Shown here one piece after another: positions 1 to 11,650 of a stretch of 64,000 bases of DNA. Under the pieces are notes generated by a model that was not told the origin of the DNA, searched no databases, and saw only the letters and a list, made by a program, of their open reading frames with translations. Within the stretch, counting starts at the first letter, position 1; each line of letters starts with the position of its first letter. Source of the DNA: Lithobates sylvaticus (taxonomy: Eukaryota > Chordata > Amphibia > Anura > Ranidae). The DNA is taken from positions 33,425,026 to 33,489,025 of the forward strand of contig CM053029.1 in NCBI GenBank assembly GCA_028564925.1. The letters are read 5' to 3'. The translations under genes and the position numbers were made by a program.

Positions 1-6
1 ACTCAC

Positions 7-133
7 CAGCTGCCGCAGGTTGGTCATGGCGCCCACCTCCTCTGGAATGGAGTTCAGCTTGTTATTACTGGCGATGAGAACGGTGAGAGGAAGACGACAG
101 AGGTAAGGAGGTAGAGAGGTGAGGAGGTTTCGG
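7..133 (-). CDS. lrch4: LRCH-family gene, exon 3 (LRR region)
   Basis: Coding exon of a leucine-rich-repeat and calponin-homology protein, a membrane/cytoskeleton-associated scaffold family. The acceptor reads ttttcacag and the donor gtgagt occupies bases 6..1. The first base completes a Ser codon begun in exon 2 (AG|C), and the exon ends on a codon boundary. It encodes 42 further residues containing LPPYLCRLPLTVLIASNNKL and an NLRQL end, which are LRR repeats. The LPPY.C.LPL wording matches what I recall of LRCH4 better than LRCH1-3 (LPVHLCNLPL). Later LRRs and the CH domain would lie beyond the left edge. The LRCH assignment is strong; the paralogue number is inferred. Confidence 0.9.
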
Positions 134-194
134 CTGTGAAAACAAGGATGGGAAGTTAATGAGGAAAAATAAACTTCAATGCCCTCCAGATGTA

Positions 195-2930
195 CTTTAT
201 CCTTGTTAATCTCTCTAGTAGACTTAGGTCTTTGGCTGGTAGACCTAGAAGGACCCCCCCCGCATCCTTACTAAAGCTCCTTGTGGTTCTCCACAGTAGA
301 CTAGAGCCTCTGGTTTGCATTTTTAAAAGGAATTCCCTACACCCCCCTTCCTGATCTCTAGACTGGTGACCTAAAAAGGAATACCCAACATCCTTCCAAA
401 TGGTGCTTCTTGCTGATCTCTACAGTACACTGGGGGTCTCTGGTTTGCAAAAAATCTCCTAAATCCCTCCAGAAGTGCTTTTCAAAGTGATCGTTACAGT
501 AGACAGAGGACTTTGCCTTGCAGAGCTAGAACGTCCTGCATGCTGCCATATGTTTTATCGCCAATCTCCATCATAAACTGGGTTCTTTGACATTCCCCCA
601 GATGTACTTGCTCATCTCTACAGAAATCTGGGGGGTCTCTGGCTAGCATACCTAAAAAGGAATACCCAACATCCTTCCAAATGTTCTTGCTTATCTCTAC
701 AGTAGACTGGGGTCTCTGGTTTGCATACCTACAAAAATCCCCTGCATCCCTTCAGGGTTTTTTTTTTTTTTCCAAAGTGATCTGTACAGTAGACTAAGGA
801 CTCTGTCTTGCACAGCTATAAAGGAATACTCTCCATCCTTCTACACGTTTGATCACTGATCACTGATCACCAGTGATGTAAGTAACTGAGTTAAAATAAA
901 CTGAGTTACCTAACGCAGTTACTTTAGAGGGTAACTAGTAATCTAACTGATTACTTTTCCCCTCATGGTAACTCAGTTCCCATTACTTTGGCTTAGTTAC
1001 CCCAATTACATCTACCGCCACTAGATGGCAGTAGTGTAATTCCGGTGTCCTGCCGAAAAAGTTCCCCCGCCGGATAAGGACCCCCTGTACGGCGCAGCGC
1101 TTGCGCAGTACGAAGGACTACGGAACTTCCGAAAATGTCCGAACCTAAACATCTCTGACTGAACTCTACACCGCGCAGGCGCAGTTAACATGTAATTGTA
1201 CGAGGCGATGCCGCACGCTCCTGATGCTCGTGCTACTCTGCACTGACTTTTTTTTTAATATTCTATACGTGTAACTAAGGGGCGGGTCTAGTATTACTGT
1301 AACCAAGGGGCGCATTTATTATTATTGTTATATATCGAGCTCTGCCATTAATTTAACATTCGCCCTCTTCTGTAGCCATCCGCCCCTTACACGATATAAT
1401 AATAATAGACCCGCCCCTTACACGATATAATAATAATAGACCCACTCCTTGCTTACACGCTATAACAGATCTGCCCCTTGGTTAGAGTAATAATAGAGCA
1501 GCCCCTTGGTTACACGATATATAACAATAATAATAAATGCGCCCCTTGGTTACAGTAATACTAGACCCGCCCCTTAGTTACACATATAGAATATTAAAAA
1601 AAAAGTCAGTTACTTTGCTGCGTAACTAATTACTTTTCCAATGTAGTAACTGAGTTACTAACGCAATTACTTTTTGGGAGAAGTAATTTGTAACTTAACT
1701 AATTACTTTTTTAAAGTAAGATGACCAACACTGCTGATCACTACAATAAACTTGGTTATTTGACTTGCATACCTAGAAGGAATCTCCTCCATCCCTCCAA
1801 CTATACCTTGCTTCTTGCTGTTCTCTACTAAGACTAAAGGCTTTGTCTTGCATGTCTAGAAGGAATCTCCTCCATCCCTCCAACGGAACCTTGCTTCTTG
1901 CTGTTCTCTACTAAGACTAAGGGCTTGGTCTTGCATGTCTAGAAGGAATCTCCTCCATCGGAACCTTGCTTCTTGCTGTTCTCTACTAAGACTAAGGGCT
2001 TTGTCTTGCATGCCTAGAAGGAATCTCCTCCATCCCTCCAACGGAACCTTGCTTCTTGCTGTTCTCTACTAAGTTTAAGGGCTTTGTCTTGCATGCCTAG
2101 AAGGAATCTCCTCCATCAGAACCTTGCTTCTTAGTGTCCTCTACTAAGACTAAGGGCTTTGTCTTGCATACCTAGAAGGAATCCCCCTGCATCCCTCCTG
2201 ATGCACTTGCTCATCTCTGCAGTAAACTGGGGTCTTTGGTTTGCATACCCAAAAAGGAATCCCCTGCACCCATCCTGATGTACTTAATGATCTCTACAGT
2301 AAACTTGGTTCTCTGGTTGGGTATCTAGAAGGAATCCCCTGAATTCTCCCAGATGTACTTGCTCATCTCTACAATAGACTGGGTTCTCTGATGTGCATAC
2401 CTAAAAGAGGAATACCCTACATCACCCCTGATGTACTTGCTCCTTGCTGATCGCTACAGCACATCTCTGGCTTGCATATCTAGAAGGAACCCCCTGCATC
2501 CTTCCTGATGCACTTTTTTCCTGCTGATCTCTACAGTAGACTGGGGCTTCCGCCTTGCATACATAAAAGAAATACCCAACATCCTTCCAAATGTTCTTGC
2601 TACTTGCTGATCTCTATAGTAGACTGGGGTCTCTGGTTTACATATGTAAACTAATGCACCTACACCACTCCTAATGCATTTGATCATTGCAGATCTCTAC
2701 AATAGACTGGGGTCTCTGGTTTGCAAACCTACAAAAAAAAAAAAACCTTCCGCATCCCTCCAGAAATGCTTCTTCAAAGTGATCTCTACAATAGATTATG
2801 TTCTTTGACTTGCATACCTACAATGAATTTCCTTAATCCCTTCAGGTGACCTTGCTTCTTGCTGATCTCTACTAAAGACTAAGGGCTCTGGTTTGTATAC
2901 CTAGAAGGAATCCCCTGCTTTCCCAAAACA
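195..2930. repeat. Minisatellite, ~76-90 bp unit, part 1
   Basis: Imperfect tandem repeat in intron 2. Each unit carries wording such as gcatacctagaaggaatccc, catccctcc, cttgctgatctctac and agtagactggggtctctgg. Units drift strongly at the left and are more alike at 1800..2200, where spacing alternates between about 76 and 82 bp. The array is interrupted by a hAT element (871..1733) and cut at its right by a Tc1 element, after which it resumes at 6746. Short open frames here are by-products of the repeat. Confidence 0.85.
871..1733. mobile_element. Non-autonomous hAT element with internal palindrome
   Basis: The ends are CAGTGatg and ccaaCACTG, with related subterminal repeats rich in agtaactgagtta. 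An identical 8-bp duplication CTGATCAC lies at 863..870 and 1734..1741, the hAT signature. Inside, 1247..1336 is almost exactly the reverse complement of 1517..1607 (taaggggcgggtctagtatt against its complement), so the core can fold into a long cruciform. No transposase coding is seen. Confidence 0.85.
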
Positions 2931-3010
2931 TGTACAGTGGGTAAAATTATTATTTGATACCCTGCAGATTTTGTATGTTTGCCCACTTACAAAGAAATGA
3001 AGGGTCTATA

Positions 3011-3707
3011 AGGCCCCTTTCACACGTGTGGACCGTTCGTCCGTTTACGGATCAAAACGGACATCAATGCTTCTCTATGGGATAGCGGACGTTAGCGGGT
3101 GATCATCCGCTAATTTCCGTTAACATCCGTCTCCGTTAAGCTCCGTTTTTCTGGACGGAAAAAAATCCTATTTTGTCTTCCGTAAAAAAACGGAACGGAT
3201 GAAAAACGGACATTAGCAGGCGATCCGTTCACATCCGTTTTTCATCAAAAAAATTCCCATAATTCATGAAGAAAACTGTTTTTAAAAAAAAAAACAAAAA
3301 AAAAAAAAGCGGACATAAACGGATAAAAAACTGATGAAAAACGGACGTAAACGGACGAAAAACGGAAATGAAAATGGATGAAAACTGAATGTTTACTGAC
3401 AACAACTGATGATAAAAAAAACGTGACTGAACTGATCTAAATGTACGGTCCGCATGTGTGAAAGGGGCCTAAGGCCCCTTTCAGACGAGGCGGACTCCGC
3501 TTGCACGGAGCCCGCCTCTGTCCGCCGGCTCAGCGGGAGATCTGTCCGTTGATCTCCGCTGAGCCGGCGGATGACAAGTCCCTCTCCGCTCAATGACAAC
3601 AACTGATGATAAAAACAACGTGACTGAACTGATCTACGGATCGGATGTCAGCGGTCTCCGCTGACATCCGACGCTCCATAGAGTAACATGGAGCGCCCGT
3701 TCAATTG
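3011..3707. mobile_element. Two adjoining GGCCCCTTTCA-type MITE copies
   Basis: The first copy runs from aggcccctttcacacg (3011) to cgcatgtgtgaaaggggcct (3470), a clear terminal inverted repeat. A second, related piece begins at once with aaggcccctttcagacg and shares the block caactgatgataaaaa/acgtgactgaactgatct, but lacks a clear right TIR. Both lie within the Tc1 left arm, whose sequence resumes at about 3708 (attgttaccataggtg). They are probably PIF/Harbinger-like or another short-TSD family; this class is inferred only. Confidence 0.65.
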
Positions 3708-4026
3708 TTACCATAGGTGTATTTTAAATGAAAAAAAGAGTATCAACCAAAAAAAATCCTGAAAAAAAAAATTAAAAATAAAAATAAACCAACACACACA
3801 TGATACAAAAATGTTATAAAAAGGAGTTGCAGTCCAGTGAGTAAAATAAGTAATTTACCAACAACAATTCTGACTCCCACAGACTGACTGGGCTACAGTA
3901 GGGGCTCATGTAGTACACAGATTAGTCCTGTCAATATAAGAAGGTGCTCCGAACGACAACTTGTTATGTGTATATAAAATAAAAATCCTGTCCACAGAAT
4001 CCTTCTTCCATTCAAACCTCACCATC

Positions 4027-4814
4027 ATGGGCAAGACCAAAGAGCTGTCAAAGGACATCGGGGAGAAGATTGTAGACCCGCACAAGGCTGGAATGGGCTA
4101 CAAGATAATCAGCAAAAAGCTTGGTGAGAAGGAGACAACTGTTGGAGCGATTATTTCACAAATGGAAGAAAGACAAAAATTACCATCAATCGCCCTCGGT
4201 CTGGAGCTTCATACAAGATTTCGGCCTCATGGTGTAAGGATGATGAGAAAAGTGAGGGATCAGCCCAGAACTACACGGGAGGAGCTTGTGAATGATCTCA
4301 AGGCAGTTGGGACCACAGTCACCAAACAAACCATTGGTAACACAATAAGCCGCCATAGATTGAAATCCTGCAGCACCCGCAAGGTCCCCCCTCAAGAAGA
4401 CACATGTACAGGCCCATCTGAAGCTTGCCAATGAACATCTAAATGATTCAAAGAAGGATTAGGAGAAAGTGCTGTGGTCAGAGGAGACCAAAATTGAGCT
4501 CTTTGGCATTACCCCAACTCGCCGTGTTTGGGGGAAGAAAAATGCTGACTATGACCCCAAGATCACCATCCCTACAGTCAAGCACGGAGGTGGAAACATG
4601 ATGCTTTGGGGCTGTTTCTCTGCTAAAAAAAAAAAGGTACAAGCCAACTTTGCTTGAATTGAGGGGCCAATGGAGGGGCCATGTATTGTAAAATCTTGGA
4701 TGAGAACCTTCTTTCCTCCATGAGAATGCTGAACATGGGTCGTGGATGGGGCCTCAAGCAAGACAATGGCCCAAAACATTGTCAAGGCAACAAAGGAGTA
4801 GTTCAAGAAGAAGC

Positions 4815-4851
<37 letters not shown>

Positions 4852-4994
4852 AGAGTGGCCTAGCCAGGCAATAGAAAATTTATGGAGGGAGCTGAAACTG
4901 AGTTGCCAAGCGACAGCCAAGAAACCTTAAGCATTTAGAGAAGATCTGTAAAGAAGAGTGGACCAAAATCCCTCCGGAGATGTATGCAAGCCTG
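4027..4994 (+). pseudogene. Tc1 transposase relic (N-terminal to near C-terminal part)
   Basis: The start codon context is accatcATGGGC. The conserved opening MGKTKELSKDIGEKIVDPHK and the helix-turn-helix region are in frame to about 4430 (LVNDLKAVGTTVTKQTIGNT). Catalytic-region pieces follow in other frames: [11 protein letters not shown] at about 4475, [16 protein letters not shown] at about 4580, and QDNGPKHC at about 4760. An A-run at 4818..4850 lies downstream. The last codons (MYAS) are split from the end (VTNYKKRLASVV, from about 6498) by the solo LTR. It was a DDE-type cut-and-paste transposase and is dead now because of frame changes and insertions. Confidence 0.85.
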
Positions 4995-5737
4995 TGTCAG
5001 GGCTGGGCTCAGCCCTTCCTTCTCTGAGCTCGCTGCTGAGCTGTCAGCTAATTGCCAGCTCCTATCCCTCCACAGTTACTCAGCTGTTGATGATCCTGCT
5101 CGTCAGTCCTGCCTACTTAAGCCATCCAGTTCAGAGGAGCTCTGCCTTTGCCACATCACAAGAAACCATCTCCTGCATTCCTGTTTAACCGCCTTGCGAC
5201 CGCCGGCTGTCAAATGACGGCCAGGCGGCGCAGCTCTCGTGGTGGGAGGGCGTCATATGACGTCCTCCCTTCTGTGCACTCCAGGGAGCGCGCGCGCGCT
5301 CTCGATGTGTCACTGGGAACCCGATGCGCGTGCCCAGCGGCCGCGATGTCCGCTGGGCACCCGCGATTGCCCGGTAACACAGCGGGACCGTGGATCTGTG
5401 TGTGTAAACACACAGATCAACGGTCCTGTCAGAGGAGAGGAGACCGATGGTGTGTTGTCTGTACAGAGAAACACAGATCGGTCTCCTCCCCTTGTGAGTC
5501 CCCTCCCCCCACAGTAAGAATCACTCTTAGGGAACATAATTAACCCCTCCCCGCCCCCTTGTGGTTAACCCCTTCACTGCCAGTGTCATTTATACAGGAA
5601 TCAATGCATTTAAATAGCATTGATTGCTGTATAAATGACAATGGTGCCAAAAATGTGCCAAAAAATGTCCGATGTGTCCGCCATAATGTCACAGTCACAA
5701 TAAAAAAAAAAAAAGAATAAAAAAAATTATAACAAAA

Positions 5738-5776
<39 letters not shown>

Positions 5777-6493
5777 GCTGATCACCGCCATTACTAGTAA
5801 AAAAAAACCAAATATTAATAAAAATGCTATAAAACTATCCCTATTTTGTAAACGCTATAACTTTTGCGCAAACTAATCAATGATCGCTAATTGCGATATT
5901 TTTTAACCAAAAATATGTAGAAGAATACGTATCTGGCCTAAACTGAGGAAAATAAAAAAAAAAAAAATAAAAAAAATTTTTTATATATTTTTCTGGGATA
6001 TTTAGTATAGCAAAAAGTAAAAAATATTTTTTTTTTTTTATATTGTTTTTTTTTCAATTTGTCGCTCTTCTTTTTGTTTATTGCGCAAAAAATAAAAAAA
6101 AACGCAGAGGTGATCAAATACCACCAAAAGAAAGCTCTATTTGTGGGGAAAAAATGATAACAATTTCATTTGGGTACAGTGTCGTATGACCGCGCAATTG
6201 TCATTCAAAGTGCGTCAGCGCTGAAAGCTGAAAAATGGCCTGGTCAGGAAGGGGGTGAAAATGCACTGTAGTGAGGTGGTTAAAGACTGGCTTTGCTGAC
6301 ATCCCTTCTGGCTCCAGATCCTGCTTGCTGTTTCACTACATTGATCCCCGACTTCTGGCTTGGCTGACTATCCGTTCCGGTTACTGAACTTTGGCTATGT
6401 TTTGACTACGTTTGTTCTTTTTACTTTTATTATTAAAACAAGTGTGATTTAACTGTACTTCTGTCCTCGGGCCTGATTTCATGGTTTCTGACA
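4995..6493. mobile_element. Solo LTR-like fossil (TG...CA) interrupted by a MITE
   Basis: The ends are TGTCAGGG and TTTCTGACA, flanked by an identical 5-bp duplication gcctg (4990..4994 and 6494..6498), the pattern of an LTR-retroelement solo LTR. A polyadenylation-like attaaa lies near the right end. A second copy without the inner MITE lies at 56465..56877. The family cannot be named from this alone. It is a fossil with no internal genes. Confidence 0.7.
5189..6279 (+). mobile_element. TTAA-flanked MITE (ccgc...ggtgg type), copy 1
   Basis: TTAA flanks both ends (5185..5188 and 6280..6283), the target duplication typical of piggyBac-type elements. Landmarks shared with the copies at 37094, 52743 and 56111 are a cgaccgcc-type start, gtggttaaccccttcactgc, a fold around caatgcatttaaatagcatt, aacgctataacttttgcgca, aaaatatgtagaagaata, gatcaaataccaccaa and cgcgcaattgtcattcaaag. 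It carries no credible gene. Long A- and T-runs make short spurious frames. It sits inside the solo LTR, so it is the youngest layer here. Confidence 0.75.
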
Positions 6494-6745
6494 GCCTGGT
6501 AACCAACTACAAGAAACGTCTAGCCTCAGTCGTGTTTTGCTTGGGGATCAAATACTTTTTACTCACTGAACTACAAACTTAATCTATAACACTTATTAGA
6601 TCATGTGTTTTTTCTGGATTTTTTTGTTGTTCGTCTCTATCATTTAAAATACAAATAAAAAGAAATGAAGTGTCCTATAATTTTTTATTATAAGTGGGCA
6701 CACTTACAAAATTTGCAGGGGATCAAATAATTATTTCCCCCACTA

Positions 6746-7180
6746 TACTTGCTCATCTCTACAGTAGACTGGGGTCTCTGGCTTGGATACCTACAAAAAC
6801 CTTCTGCATCCTTCCAAAAGTGCTTTTTCGAAGTCATCTCTACAGTAGATTGGGTTCTTTGACCTGCATACCTAAAAAAAGGTATCTCCTCAATCCCTCA
6901 AGGTGACCTTGTTCCTAGCTGATCTCTACCAAGACTAAGGACCCTGGCTTGCATACCTAGAAGGAATTCCCTCCATGCCTCAAGGTGCCTTGCTCCTTAC
7001 AGTAGACAGAGGACTGTTTAGCATACCTAGAAGGACCATCCTGCATTCTTCCATTTTTTTTTATTGCTGATCTCCACAGTACACTGGGTTCTTTGACTTT
7101 CATATCTAAAAAAGGAATCTCCTCCATCCCTCCAGGTTATTTTGCTCCTTGCTGATCTCTACAGTAGACCGCAGGCTCGG
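6746..7180. repeat. Minisatellite, ~76-90 bp unit, part 2
   Basis: This continues the array at 195..2930 after the Tc1 insertion, with units such as cttgctcatctctacagtag, actggggtctctggcttgg and ccatgcctcaaggtgcc. Five or so diverged units can be counted before the sequence becomes unique. Confidence 0.8.
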
Positions 7181-7720
7181 AGTTCTATACCTAAATAATG
7201 TCAGTTATGCCTGGTTTGATATGAAATACTCTGAGTCTGAAGACACGTACAGACAGCTGACCATCCATCAGCAGAGCCAGTCACGGAATACCAGAGATGG
7301 GGGATGGCAGGGACTTAGAACAAAAGTTACATAATTGAGGCTCAAAAAAAGAAAAAAGAAAAAAAAAAAAAAAAAAGAAGACTGATGGCCATCAAGTTCA
7401 ATCTCTGAGCAAAACAAAACCTCCCCTTCTACAACTGCTGCCAAATTCCTTCCCGACCTCCAAGGACAGTCAACTTCCTGGGCCAGGGGGCTCTCAGTAA
7501 TTAGAACTCTGGATGTTGTCAGCTGAGAGAACATTATCCGCTCCCTTCTAAAATTCCACTAATGCTCTTTGCCATCATTAACTCATGTAGTTATCCCATT
7601 AATTAAAATTTGAAAAGAAGCATGAAATGCACCGTTACAGAGCCCTGCAGGCCGCCTTTCTGAACCTTTGACTACAGGAGGAACCCTTACTATCCTTTCC
7701 CAGGAAACATTTTTTATAAT
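7181..7720. other. Intronic sequence, nothing recognised
   Basis: Mostly unique-looking intron 2 sequence with an A-rich stretch at 7342..7378. Short frames on both strands have no familiar domain. The block at about 7380..7560 (gatggccatcaagttcaatc onward) reads like an old dispersed repeat, but I cannot name it. Confidence 0.4.
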
Positions 7721-7765
7721 ATATATATATATATATATATATTATTATATATATTTATATATATA

Positions 7766-7854
<89 letters not shown>

Positions 7855-7862
7855 ATATATAT
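7721..7862. repeat. (TA)n microsatellite
   Basis: Nearly pure alternating TA with small ttta breaks, followed by a T-run. Any open frame rich in Tyr and Ile here is an artefact. Confidence 0.95.
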
Positions 7863-7874
7863 TTTTTTTTTTTT

Positions 7875-8299
7875 ATTATCGGCGTATAAACATGCACTTT
7901 TTCCCCCTTAAAATCAGGGGGAAAGTCGTGGGTGCGTGTTATACACCGATCCCCCCAAAAAAAGGGATAAAAAAAAAACGTGCCGCCGAAAAAGACCGAG
8001 CCGACTGTTCAGCTCTGCTCGCAGTCCCGCCTCCCTGTGCTCGCTTAATGTACGTTTTTTTCCCCTAAACTTCCTCGCTCCCGAAACAGCAGGGAGGCGG
8101 GACTGCGATCGGGGCCGAACAGTTGGCTCGGTCTTTTTCGTCTGCACTTCGGTCTTGTCGGTGGGAAATTTAAACGTGGGCAAGGCTGCAAATGACGCTT
8201 AATGTACGTTTTTTTCCCCTAAACTTCCCTCCTAAAACTTTTTTTTCCTTAAAATGCCCTCCTAAACTTGGGGTGGGGGTTATACGCCGATAAATACGG
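7875..8299. mobile_element. MITE with ttatcggcgtata inverted ends
   Basis: Left ttatcggcgtataaacatg is mirrored at the right by gttatacgccgataaatacg. Internally, the block ctgttcagctctgctcgcag is echoed in reverse by gactgcgatcggggccgaac, which makes a large fold-back. The left tip runs into the TA repeat, so the target duplication cannot be read. The class is unknown. Confidence 0.6.
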
Positions 8300-8305
8300 T
8301 ATATA

Positions 8306-8569
8306 TAGGGCTGCAACTAACGATTATTTTCATAATTGATTAGTTGGCCGATTGTTTCGAATAATCGATTAAATCGGTTAATAATTTTAACAAAAAAAAA
8401 AAAAAAAAGTGTGGTGTATAATTTAGTTAATTTGGAAAGTTTAAAAAAAAAAAAAAAAAAAAAATTATGATAATCACTACTGTAGGGGTTCATTTTTTTT
8501 TAACCCCATTATGTTACTGGCCGATAAATCGATTACGAAAATAGTAATCGATTAATTGTTTCAGCCCTA
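8306..8569. mobile_element. hAT-type MITE (AGGGCTGCAACTAACGATT family)
   Basis: Left tagggctgcaactaacgatt pairs with right taatcgattaattgtttcag plus ccta. The 8-bp flanks are ggtatata (8298..8305) and ggtataca (8570..8577), alike at 7 of 8 bases, as for an old hAT duplication. The interior is A-rich. Confidence 0.75.
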
Positions 8570-8573
8570 GGTA

Positions 8574-8650
8574 TACATACATATATATATATACACACAT
8601 ATATACACATACATACATATACACACACACAATATATAATTATATTATAT

Positions 8651-8694
<44 letters not shown>
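8574..8694. repeat. TA/CA microsatellite
   Basis: Mixed tatata, catacata and a pure (CA)n run at about 8659..8694. Confidence 0.9.
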
Positions 8695-8695
<1 letters not shown>

Positions 8696-8869
8696 CTCAT
8701 AGTACAATGGCATGAACCTTAAGTGGTGGATAGAATAAATAAAAATATGGCGCATTTAACACCAACATTATTATCAGTAATGAACTTGGAATTTAAATAA
8801 AAAAATAAAAATAAAAAAAGGAAGATATTGAATAATGATATCTGTGGAAAAGTGCCCCCTTTATTTAGA

Positions 8870-9562
8870 ACTCCATTACATTGGTGGTCACTGGTCAGAA
8901 AGCCCTTTGGTGGAGAAGGCCCTCAATACCTTGGTGGTCATTAGAGAAAGCCCTTCCACACATTGAGGGTCAGCGGGCCGAGGCCCCCCTACAACGAGGG
9001 TCAGCGGGCCGAGGCCCCCCTACAACGAGGGTCAGCGGGCCGAGGCCCCCCTACAACGAGGGTCAGCGGGCCGAGGCCCCCCTACAACGAGGGTCAGCGG
9101 GCCGAGGCCCCCCCTACAATGGTGGTCAGCGGGCCAAGGCCCCCCTACAACGGTGGTCAGCGGGCCAAGGCCCCCCTACAACGGTGGTCAGCGGGCCAAG
9201 GCCCCCCTACAACGGTGGCAATTGGAGAAGGCCCCCCATTTCATTGGTGGTCAATGGGAGAAATGCCTTTTTACAAAAGAGATGAGGACAGAGAAATCTT
9301 TTATTGGTAGTCTGTGGGAAACGTACCCCTTTACAAATGATGGTTCATGTAATTCTCCACTACACTGGTGGTTAGCGGGGAAAGCTTCTCCTAAATTGGT
9401 GGTCAGTTGAGAAGGCCTACCTACATTGGTGGCAATTGGAGAAGGCCACTGTTTACATTGGTGGTCAAGTAGAAAAGATGGCTTCTTAGAAAAGGAGACG
9501 CAGACAGTATAAATTATATTAGCAGTCTGTGGAAAAGTGCCCCCTTACAATGATGGTCAATA
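8870..9562. repeat. Minisatellite, 31-36 bp unit, part 1
   Basis: Repeating units of the type cattggtggtcattggagaa + ggccctccttaca. A recent burst of nine near-identical 31-bp units (ggtcagcgggcc + gaggccccccta or aaggccccccta) lies at about 8963..9225. The array resumes at 11122, 12345 and 12930 after three later insertions. Proline-rich frames over it are artefacts. Confidence 0.9.
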
Positions 9563-11121
9563 ACCCCTGTTAAAATGTCAGGTTTCTGTGATGTATAAAA
9601 AAAATAAAAAAAATTATGGAGACAAAGATAAATCATTTTAGAACTTTTTCCACCTTTAATGTGACCTATAAACTGTACAACTCAGTTAAGCAACAAACTG
9701 AAATCTTTTAGATGGAGGGAAGTAAAAATCAACTTAAATAATCTGGTTGCATAAGTGTGCACACCCTTAAACTAATACTTTGTTGAAGCACCTTTTGATG
9801 TTATCACAGCACTCAGTCTTTTTGGGTATGAGTCTATCAGCAGGGCACATCTTCTTGACTTGGCAATATTTGCCCGCTTTTTTTTGCAAAAACACTCCAA
9901 ATCTGTCAGATTGCGAGGGGAATCTCCTGTGCACAGCCCTCTTCAGATCACCACACAGATTTTCAATGGTATTTAGGTCTGGGCTCTGGCTGGGCCATTC
10001 CAAAACTTCTTCTAGTGAAGCCATTCCTTTGTTGAATGCCTTGTTTCGTTGTCATGCTGAAAGATGAAGTTCCTCTTCATGTTCAGCTTTCTAGCAGAAG
10101 CCTGAAGGTTTTGTGCCAATATTGACTGGTATTTGGTGCTGATCATAATTCCCTCTACTAGGAATAAGGCCCCTGTTCCAGCTGAAGAGAAACAGCCACA
10201 AAGCATAATGCTGCCACCACCATGCTTCACGGTGTATATGGTGTTCTTTTGGTGATGTGCAGTGTTTTTGTGCCAAACATATCTTTTGGAATTATGGCCA
10301 AAAAAGTTCAACCTTGGATTCAGACCAAAACACATTTTCCCACATGCTTTTGGGAGACTTCAGATGTGTTTTTGCAAAATTTAGCCGGGCCTGGATGTTT
10401 TTCTTCGTAAGAAAAGGCTTCCGTCTTGCCACCCTACCCCATAGCCCAGACATATGAAGAATATGAGAGATTGTTGTCACCACACAGCCAGTACTTGCCA
10501 GATATTCTTGCAGCTCCTTTAACGTAGCTGTAGGCCTCTTGGTAGCCTCCCGGACCAGTTTTCTTCTAGTCTTTTCATCAATTTTGGAGGGACGTCCAGT
10601 TCTTGGTGATGTCACTGTTGTGCCGTATTTTCTCCACTTGATGACAGTCTTCACTGTGTTCTATGGTACATCTAATGCCTTGGAAATACTTTTGTACCCT
10701 TCTCCCTTTTAACAATGAGATCCCTCTGATGCTTTGGAAGCTCTGAGGACCATGGCTTGTGCTGTAGGATGCGACTAAGAAAATGTCAGGAAAAGACCTA
10801 CTAGAACAGCTGAACTTTATTTGGGGTAAATCAGAGGCACTTTAAAATGATGGCCGCTGCGTACTGACTCCTATTTAACATGATTTTGAATGAGATTGCT
10901 TGATTCCGAACACAGTTACAGCCCTAGTTATAAAAGAGGATGTAAACACTTATTCAACCACACACATACACATACACACATACATACACATACATAATAT
11001 TTTTTTTTTTTTTTTTTTTAATGGAGTTGTACAGCTTATAGGTCATATTAAAAAGGTGGAAAATTTCTGAAATAGGTCACTGACATTTTAACAGGGGTGT
11101 GTAGACTTTTTATATCCACTG
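9563..11121 (-). mobile_element. Tc1-type transposon, minus orientation
   Basis: The right end is tagactttttatatccactg followed by TA. The left end is truncated (it begins at aacccctgttaaaatgtcag). Paired long subterminal repeats are seen: ttccacctttaatgtgacct near 9645 against its complement at about 11040..11060. The same family's end also appears alone at 36895. It is inserted into the 31-36 bp minisatellite. Confidence 0.88.
9770..10655 (-). pseudogene. Tc1 transposase relic
   Basis: Read from right to left, the pieces are KWRKYGTTVTSPRTGRPSKI (DNA-binding linker), ATLKELQEYLASTGCVVTTI, ENVFWSESKVELFWP (the first catalytic Asp of the usual WSDE block is missing), VKHGGGSIMLCGCFSSAGTG, FQHDNETRHST (second Asp kept) and VLEWPSQSPDLNTIENLCGD (third acidic residue kept). 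The N-terminus is missing and the pieces lie in at least two frames, so it is inactive. Confidence 0.88.
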
Positions 11122-11300
11122 TAATTCCCCACTATATTGGCAGTCATTGGAGATGGGCCACCTACAGTGGCGGTAATTGGTTAAGGCCCTCCTTACATTG
11201 GTGATAATTGGAGAAAGCCTCTCCTTACACTGGTGGTCATTAGAGAAAGACCCCTTACATGATCGGTAATTGAAGAAGCCCCCCCCCCACCCACATTGGT
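11122..11300. repeat. Minisatellite, 31-36 bp unit, part 2
   Basis: About five units (cactatattggcagtcattg, cattggtgataattggagaa and similar) continue the array left of the Tc1 element. Confidence 0.8.
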
Positions 11301-11650
11301 GATTAGGCCGTAGGATTGAGTGTTGTACAGCACTCACAACAACAAACATTGCAAGGCGCTTCTCTCTTTCTCTCTCTGTGGATACAGGATATTGTGCAGC
11401 TATCTATGAGGCAGTGTTTTGCTTCTTTGGCTTTGAAGGACTCCATGTTAATTGAAGGGCTGATCCCCCTCTTTGAACCTTGCAACATATCCACCTGACA
11501 AGAGAGATTTCTCTATTACAATTGAGGCTCCTGTGATTTAACTCTGATTCCCAACTGGCATGTTTATTTAACATGTCAATGACTGGATACATTTTTATCT
11601 ACTTGGTATCCCACTTTTTACTGGCCAAATAATAATTTTACGAATCAATC

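Larger units (their letters stand above)
2935..6745 (+). mobile_element. Tc1-type transposon with nested insertions
   Basis: The TIRs match: the left begins CAGTGGGTAAAATTATT and the right ends ttatttcccccacta, with TA at both flanks. Subterminal blocks (cccacttacaaagaaatga / its complement in ctataattttttattataag) are also paired. The element landed in the ~80-bp minisatellite; joining the flanks restores catgTActtgctcatctc. It holds GGCCCC-type MITEs (3011..3707), a transposase relic from 4027, a solo LTR (4995..6493) and, inside that, a TTAA-flanked MITE (5189..6279). Confidence 0.9.
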
